In this document: piece by piece, positions 59,550-64,000 of the stretch | Layout: each line of letters begins with the position of its first letter | Position numbering within the stretch: the stretch's first letter is position 1 | Assembly: GCF_039724765.1 (NCBI RefSeq) | Contig: NZ_CP155729.1 | Span: forward strand, 3,419,501-3,483,500 | Source of the DNA: Sagittula stellata E-37 | Lineage (GTDB): Bacteria > Pseudomonadota > Alphaproteobacteria > Rhodobacterales > Rhodobacteraceae | DNA length: 64,000 nucleotides | Reading direction: 5' to 3' | Program-made: the position numbers and the translations under genes | Notes under the pieces: generated by a model | What the model saw: the letters and a program-made list of their open reading frames with translations, nothing else | What the model was told of the DNA's origin: nothing | Database searches by the model: none

Positions 59550-60716
59550 GTGACCGCCCTGAAGATCCCCAACCGCGCCGCGCGGCACCTGTGGCTTGCC
59601 GCCCACGGGCTGCATGCCCCGACACCGGGCAAACCGGACACCGCCGCCATGGTGCGCGAGCTGGGTTTCGTCCAGCTCGACAGCATACAGGTGGTCAGCC
59701 GCGCCCATCACCACATACTGTGGAGCCGCAACCGCAACTATCGCGAACCGATGCTGAACCGGATGATGGCGCGGCGCGAGGTGTTCGAGCATTTCACCCA
59801 CGATGCCTCGGTCCTGCCGATGGACTTCCTGCCGATGTGGCAGCGTCAGTTCCGCCGCAAACGGGAGATGGTCAACCGGTCTGCCTGGTACGGCGGGTTC
59901 GATCCGGCTTTGCTGGACGAGGTGAAGCGGCGCATCGCGGACGAGGGGCCGCTCTCTACACGGGCTTTCGACACGAAGGTGGAAGGCAAGCGCGAGATGT
60001 GGGTCCGTCCGCCGCACAAGAAGGCGCTCGATTGCCTGTGGTACGCGGGCGAGCTGGCGACCTGCCACCGCGACGGGTTCACCAAGGTCTACGACCTGGC
60101 AGAGCGGGTCTTTCCCGAGGATCTGCGCCGGGCGGACGTGCCGGACCGAGATCAGCTCGACTGGTTGTGCCGCGCGGCACTGGACCGGCTGGGCTTTGCC
60201 ACGACCGGCGAGGTGCGCAAGTTCTGGGAAGCGGCTGAGGTTGCCGAGGTCGCGGACTGGGCCGAACGGGACGCCGGGTGGTGGGTCCCGGTGGAGGTCG
60301 AGTCGGCGGACGGCACATGGACGAAGGCGCTGGCCGCCCCGGACATCGAGGCGCGGCTTGAGACGGTCCCGCCGCCGGGCGGCGGGCTGCGCATCCTCAA
60401 CCCGTTCGATCCGGCGATCCGCGACCGGGTGCGGCTGAAACGGCTGTTCGGATTCGACTACACGGTCGAGATGTTCGTGCCCGCCGCCAAGCGCCAATGG
60501 GGTTACTACGTCTTCCCGCTGCTGGAGGGCGACCGGTTCGTCGGCCGGCTGGAGGCCAAGGCCGACCGGGCGCGCGACGTGCTGGAGGTGACGCGCCTGT
60601 GGCAGGAGCCGGGCGTGCGGGACAGCGCCGCGCGGATGGCACGGCTGGAGGCGGAACTGGCGCGCATGGCGCGGTTCGCGGGCGTGGCGGAGGTTCGCTG
60701 GCTTTGGGACCGATGA
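59550..60716 (+). CDS. YcaQ-type DNA glycosylase (winged-helix, crosslink repair)
   Basis: A 388-residue protein of the YcaQ/AlkX family, which unhooks DNA interstrand crosslinks and removes bulky N7-alkylpurines. The start AARHLWLAAHGL and the catalytic-type motif VQLDSIQVVSRAHHHILWSR (QxD) are present, as are WYGGF and the C-terminal wing FDYTVEMFVPAAKRQWGYYVFPLL. The length is normal. The GTG start at 59550 is chosen because it begins the similarity. It is followed after 87 bp by a cation transporter. Confidence 0.82.
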   Translation: MTALKIPNRAARHLWLAAHGLHAPTPGKPDTAAMVRELGFVQLDSIQVVSRAHHHILWSRNRNYREPMLNRMMARREVFEHFTHDASVLPMDFLPMWQRQFRRKREMVNRSAWYGGFDPALLDEVKRRIADEGPLSTRAFDTKVEGKREMWVRPPHKKALDCLWYAGELATCHRDGFTKVYDLAERVFPEDLRRADVPDRDQLDWLCRAALDRLGFATTGEVRKFWEAAEVAEVADWAERDAGWWVPVEVESADGTWTKALAAPDIEARLETVPPPGGGLRILNPFDPAIRDRVRLKRLFGFDYTVEMFVPAAKRQWGYYVFPLLEGDRFVGRLEAKADRARDVLEVTRLWQEPGVRDSAARMARLEAELARMARFAGVAEVRWLWDR

Positions 60717-60803
60717 CGGGTTGAGGCCCCCCGCCCCCGCCTGTAAGCGAAACGCAAGCGCGCCCCGGTGGGGCGCCGGACGGATAAACGGGGCGGCGGA
60801 CGC

Positions 60804-61700
60804 ATGTCGGACAAGCTGAAACTGGCCATCGGCAGCCTGCTTCTCGGCCTCGTGGTGCTGGCGCTGAAGCTGCTGGCCTGGGCGCTGACCGGATCGGTTG
60901 CGCTGCTGTCGGACGCGCTGGAAAGCACGGTGAACCTGGCGACGGCGCTGGCGGCGCTGATCGCCATCCGCGTCGCGGCGATGCCTGCAGACACCAACCA
61001 TCCCTTCGGCCATCACAAGGCGGAGTACTTCAGTGCCGTGCTGGAGGGCGTCCTGATCATCGTGGCGGCGCTGCTGATCCTGCGTGAGGCCTGGGCCGGG
61101 TTCTGGGCACCGCGCCCGCTGGACGCGCCGCTCTTGGGTCTTGCGATCAACGCCGGGGCCACGGCGCTGAACGCGGCCTGGGCCTTTGTGCTGGTACGGC
61201 AGGGGCGGCGTTTGCGCTCTCCGGCGCTGGTGGCGGACGGCAAGCACCTGTGGGCGGACGTGGTGACATCGGGCGGGGTGGCGTTGGGCGTGCTGCTGGC
61301 GCTTGTCACCGGGTGGTGGGTGCTCGACCCGGTCATGGCAGCGTTGGTGGCGGTCAACATCCTGTGGTCGGGCTACTCCGTGGTCATGGCCTCGCTGTCG
61401 GGCCTGATGGACGAGGCGGTGCCGGAGGACGTGCAGGAGAAGATCCGCACGGTGATCTCGGCGCAGGCCACCGGCGCGGTGGAGGCGCACGACCTGAAGA
61501 CCCGCCACGCGGGCAGCGCCACCTTCGTGGAGTTCCACCTTGTCGTGCCGGGCGAAATGAGCGTCTTCGACGCCCACGAGATCTGCGACCGGGTGGAGCG
61601 GGAGATGGCGCGCGCGGTGCCGGACGTGCACACCACCATCCACGTGGAGCCGGACCACAAGTCGAAGGACAGCGGCGTGATCCCGGTGGACGAGGGCTGA
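60804..61700 (+). CDS. Cation diffusion facilitator transporter
   Basis: A 298-residue CDF protein with six membrane segments and a C-terminal cytoplasmic domain. Metal-site motifs are SDALES (segment 2), HPFGHHKAEYFSA (loop) and HLWADVVTS (segment 5), and the C-terminal VEAHDLKTRHAGSATFVEFHL. It exports a divalent metal such as zinc, iron or manganese by proton exchange. The Asp-to-Ser/Glu layout of segment 2 differs slightly from E. coli FieF. It ends head-on with the Anbu gene. Confidence 0.85.
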   Translation: MSDKLKLAIGSLLLGLVVLALKLLAWALTGSVALLSDALESTVNLATALAALIAIRVAAMPADTNHPFGHHKAEYFSAVLEGVLIIVAALLILREAWAGFWAPRPLDAPLLGLAINAGATALNAAWAFVLVRQGRRLRSPALVADGKHLWADVVTSGGVALGVLLALVTGWWVLDPVMAALVAVNILWSGYSVVMASLSGLMDEAVPEDVQEKIRTVISAQATGAVEAHDLKTRHAGSATFVEFHLVVPGEMSVFDAHEICDRVEREMARAVPDVHTTIHVEPDHKSKDSGVIPVDEG

Positions 61701-61718
61701 GGCGTCTGGCCTAGCCCT
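61693..61718. terminator. Hairpin across both stop codons of convergent genes
   Basis: AGGGCTGAGGC (61693-61703) pairs with GCCTAGCCCT (61709-61718) with one bulge. It spans the stop codons of the CDF and Anbu genes and may serve as a bidirectional end signal. Confidence 0.4.
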
Positions 61719-62475
61719 TGTCTTCCGGGTTTCTCTGCGCGTCGTCGAAGGTCCACTTCGGCTGCTGTTCCAGCGCGTCCTTCAGCGCGTTGCCCCATCC
61801 CTGGCTGACCGACTGGAAGTAGGGATCGTCCTGCTGGACACGCCCGGTATGGCCGATCTTCAGGCCGTCCTTCTCGTAGCAGTGGTAGTCGAAGGGCAGG
61901 CCCACGGTCAGGTTGGCCTTCACGGTGGAATCGAAGCTGACCAGCAGGAGCGTCATCGCCTCGGCGAAGGTCATCTTCGGATCGTAAGCGCGCACGAGGA
62001 TCGGGCGGCCGTACTTGATCTCGCCGGTCTGGAAGAACGGCGTGTCGCCGCCCGCCTCGATGAAGTTGCCTTCGGGGTAGATCAGGAACAGGCGCATCGG
62101 CCCGCCCGCGATCTGCCCGCCCAAAAGGAGCGTCGCGTTGAAGGCGCTGTCGGCGCGCTGGCCGACATTGGCGTGGCGGTCGATGACCTCGCGCAGGGTG
62201 TCGGCGACAAGGCGCGCGGCCTGGAACATCGACGGCACGGCCAGCAGCGAGGGCGAGCGTTCGGACGGCGCCTTCAGCCGTTCATCGAGTTCGGAGACAA
62301 CCGCCTGAGTCGTGGCAAGGTTGCCCGCCGACAGCAGGGTGATGACCCGCTCGCCGGGGTTTTCCCAGATCGTCATCTTCTTGAAGGTGGAGATATTGTC
62401 GAGCCCGGCATTTGTCCGGGTGTCCGACATGAACACCATGCCCCCCTCGAGCATCATTCCCACACAATAGGTCAT
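61711..62475 (-). CDS. Anbu: ancestral beta-subunit-like proteasome homologue
   Basis: A 254-residue protein of the Anbu family, Ntn hydrolases that assemble into open helical rings. After removal of Met1 the N-terminal Thr1 is the nucleophile, with Asp17 in SDTRTNAG and Lys32 in STFKKM. Length and start (MTYCVG) are typical. It lies next to a transglutaminase-like and an alpha-E gene, the usual Anbu neighbourhood, which is thought to act with an ATP-grasp peptide ligase; substrates are unknown. Confidence 0.88.
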   Translation of the reverse strand: MTYCVGMMLEGGMVFMSDTRTNAGLDNISTFKKMTIWENPGERVITLLSAGNLATTQAVVSELDERLKAPSERSPSLLAVPSMFQAARLVADTLREVIDRHANVGQRADSAFNATLLLGGQIAGGPMRLFLIYPEGNFIEAGGDTPFFQTGEIKYGRPILVRAYDPKMTFAEAMTLLLVSFDSTVKANLTVGLPFDYHCYEKDGLKIGHTGRVQQDDPYFQSVSQGWGNALKDALEQQPKWTFDDAQRNPEDKG

Positions 62476-62804
62476 CTTGGCACTTCCGACTCACGACAAG
62501 GTCAAAGGTGTAGGGGCAGGACGGCGGGGCGATCAAGAGCGATATCGTGACAAACGCATATGTCCTGCGGTCGCGGCCCGGCGCCGGGGCAGGAAAGACA
62601 CGGTTTGCGTCGGGGCGGCGTGCGGTTCGGTCGGGCTGATCGGGGCTGGACACGGTGGCACCGGTGTAACGGAGCGCCCTCGACGCTCCCATGCGATGCG
62701 TTCCGTCCGGTGCCGCAATGGCGGCCGCCGCCCGGTGCGCGCCGGCGCCCTGCCCTTGCCCGGCCCCTCGCTCCAGACCCGGGGGCGCCGCGCCTGCCGC
62801 CTGC
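62476..62804. other. 329 bp upstream of the Anbu gene
   Basis: GC-rich, with no supported gene on either strand. It should contain the promoter of the Anbu gene and the end of the transglutaminase transcript. Confidence 0.35.
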
Positions 62805-63602
62805 CTACTGCTGCGCGACCTCTATGGCGACGTCGAGCGCCTCGGTCTCGCCGCCGACGCGAAGGCCGTTGACCGGGGCTGCATCGCTGTAGTCGAGACC
62901 GACGGCCACGCGGACATAGCGTTCGTCCGGGCACATCCGGTTGGAGGCGTCGAAGCCGACCCAGCCCAGATCGGGCACGAAGACCTCGGCCCAGGCGTGC
63001 ATCGCGTCCTGCGCCACGGTGTCGTCCAGCATCAGGTAGCCCGACACGTAGCGCGCGGGCCAGCCCGCTTCGTGCGCGCAGGCGATGAAGACATGGGTGT
63101 GGTCCTGACAGACGCCGCGGCCCTCGGTCACCGCCTCTTCCGCGGTCCACGTGCTTTCGGAGCTGCCGGTTTCGTATTTCACCGCCTCGGCGAGAGCGTC
63201 CATCAAATTGTGGCAGCGGGCGAGCACGGTCTCGCCCTCGACCGAGCGCAAGAGCGCCTTGACCCCGGGGCCTGCCTTGGTGCGCGGCGTGGCGCGTTTG
63301 TAGAGCCACAGCGGCACGGGGCCGACATGCTTGCCGACGACGCCGTGGTTCTCCGTTACCTCGACTTCGCCTTCGCAGTTGACGATGACCTCTGTCATGT
63401 CGCGGTCGAAGCTGATGAGGTCGACCTTGTTGTGGTGGTGATCGTCGTAGGACAGTTCCTGCTTGCCGCCGGTGATGGTCATCTTCCAGTCGCCGACCGT
63501 CTGGTTGCGGCCGCTGCGCGGTGTCAGGCGAAGCTGCTGCAGCCCGGAAACCACGGGAGCGTCGAAGGCGTAGCGGGTGGTGTGGGAAATTTTCAGCCGC
63601 AT
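62805..63602 (-). CDS. Transglutaminase-like cysteine protease-fold protein
   Basis: A 265-residue protein with an N-terminal beta domain (MRLKISHTTRYAFDAPV) and a transglutaminase core. The triad is visible: Cys in GRGVCQDHTH, His in DAMHAWAEVFVP and Asp in WVGFDASN. Such proteins near Anbu are proposed to hydrolyse or ligate isopeptide-type bonds in small peptides. It is 4 bp downstream of the alpha-E gene and probably in one operon with it. Confidence 0.88.
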   Translation of the reverse strand: MRLKISHTTRYAFDAPVVSGLQQLRLTPRSGRNQTVGDWKMTITGGKQELSYDDHHHNKVDLISFDRDMTEVIVNCEGEVEVTENHGVVGKHVGPVPLWLYKRATPRTKAGPGVKALLRSVEGETVLARCHNLMDALAEAVKYETGSSESTWTAEEAVTEGRGVCQDHTHVFIACAHEAGWPARYVSGYLMLDDTVAQDAMHAWAEVFVPDLGWVGFDASNRMCPDERYVRVAVGLDYSDAAPVNGLRVGGETEALDVAIEVAQQ

Positions 63603-63606
63603 GATC

Positions 63607-64000
63607 TCACTCGTAGAACCGGTAGTCGATTTCGATCTGGCGCCCGACGCGTGCGATCACCGACTGGATTTCCTGAAGGTACTCGTGCAGGCCGAACTCG
63701 AAGACCGCGTCGATGTCGAGCCTGAGGTACTTTTCCTCCATGGAGCGGAGCATGTCGCAGGAGGTCGTCACCTGCCCGTATTCCGAGGTGAGGAATTCCA
63801 TGTTCGACCGCATCGTCGAGATGCAGAACGCGAGGCTCCGGGGCATCCGCCGGTCGAGGATCAGGAACTGCGCGATATCGCGGGAATCGCGGGAGGCGCC
63901 GTAGGCCATGCGGAACCCGCCCCGGGCCGAGACGGAGCGGAGGAGGATTTCCCACTGCACGTTGTCCATGGAGGAGCCCACGGACACCACCGCAGGCAGA
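63607..64000 (-). CDS. Alpha-E (DUF403) domain protein, partial
   Basis: The frame is open to the window end, so this is the C-terminal part (131 codons with the stop) of an alpha-E domain protein. QFLILDRRMPRSLAFCISTMR and the helical tail with the conserved start SVGSSMDNVQWEILLRSVSARGGF are typical. These proteins usually follow a circularly permuted ATP-grasp ligase gene (expected just beyond the window) and the transglutaminase and Anbu genes, forming a putative peptide-ligation system. Confidence 0.85.
   Translation of the reverse strand, partial: LPAVVSVGSSMDNVQWEILLRSVSARGGFRMAYGASRDSRDIAQFLILDRRMPRSLAFCISTMRSNMEFLTSEYGQVTTSCDMLRSMEEKYLRLDIDAVFEFGLHEYLQEIQSVIARVGRQIEIDYRFYE

Overview
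The window is high-GC DNA with dense, overlapping operons, a tripartite tricarboxylate (TTT) transporter, several sugar and iron ABC systems, siroheme synthase, an Anbu-type proteasome homologue and Roseobacter-like protein families. This points to an alphaproteobacterium of the Rhodobacteraceae/Roseobacteraceae. That assignment is inferred from gene content and protein style; there is no rRNA in the window.

Positions 1-13196 look like most of an integrated mobilizable element whose left end lies outside the window. It carries a rolling-circle type Rep, a MOBQ (MobA/MobL) relaxase with a probable oriT and small accessory genes, and a tyrosine integrase. It ends at a 20-nt copy of what looks like the 3' end of tRNA-Phe (13177-13196). 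Within it, a 4.7-kb unit (208-4910) carries only a single-chain Type IIG restriction-modification gene. The unit is bounded by 22-bp inverted repeats and an 8-bp direct repeat, and it interrupts a C5-cytosine methyltransferase gene, now a decayed pseudogene on both sides. A promoter, two-hairpin RNA and terminator antisense to the rep start suggest copy-control by antisense RNA. Next come an M20 peptidase fragment and an internally deleted IS5-type remnant (13440-14085).

Positions 14353-33235 are chromosomal metabolism. trmO and cysG (with a long terminator or attenuator hairpin) are followed by two divergent operons around a shared control region. Leftward lie an aldehyde dehydrogenase, a UPF0261/Tm-1-like protein and a sugar-isomerase-like TIM barrel. 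Rightward lie TctC-TctB-TctA, a cytochrome P450, a glutamine-synthetase-like ligase, a class I glutamine amidotransferase-like hydrolase, an IclR regulator and a class III aminotransferase. Together they suggest uptake and gamma-glutamylation-dependent oxidation of an amine. uxuA and an iron/metal-chelate ABC transporter follow.

Positions 33478-48448 form a sugar-catabolic locus: an FGGY kinase, a leftward operon (periplasmic binding protein, SDR, two permeases, ATPase, fumarylacetoacetase-family hydrolase) and a divergent rightward operon. The rightward operon is headed by an unusual regulator, a winged helix fused to an ABC solute-binding domain, followed by three SDRs, an M24 metallopeptidase-like protein and an FMN-dependent L-lactate-type dehydrogenase. 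The set fits the diketo-hydrolase route of 6-deoxy-sugar acids (ending in pyruvate plus L-lactate), although the sugar is not proven.

Positions 48449-50623 are accessory: a secreted protein with eight 12-residue repeats and a 504-bp internally deleted IS5-family element with intact ends. Positions 50624-55660 hold an MFS transporter, an AlkB-type alkane monooxygenase operon and a LysR regulator. tRNA-Thr(UGU), an iron(III) permease, a conserved unknown, a YcaQ-type glycosylase, a cation diffusion facilitator, and the Anbu / transglutaminase / alpha-E cluster (cut by the window end) complete the sequence.
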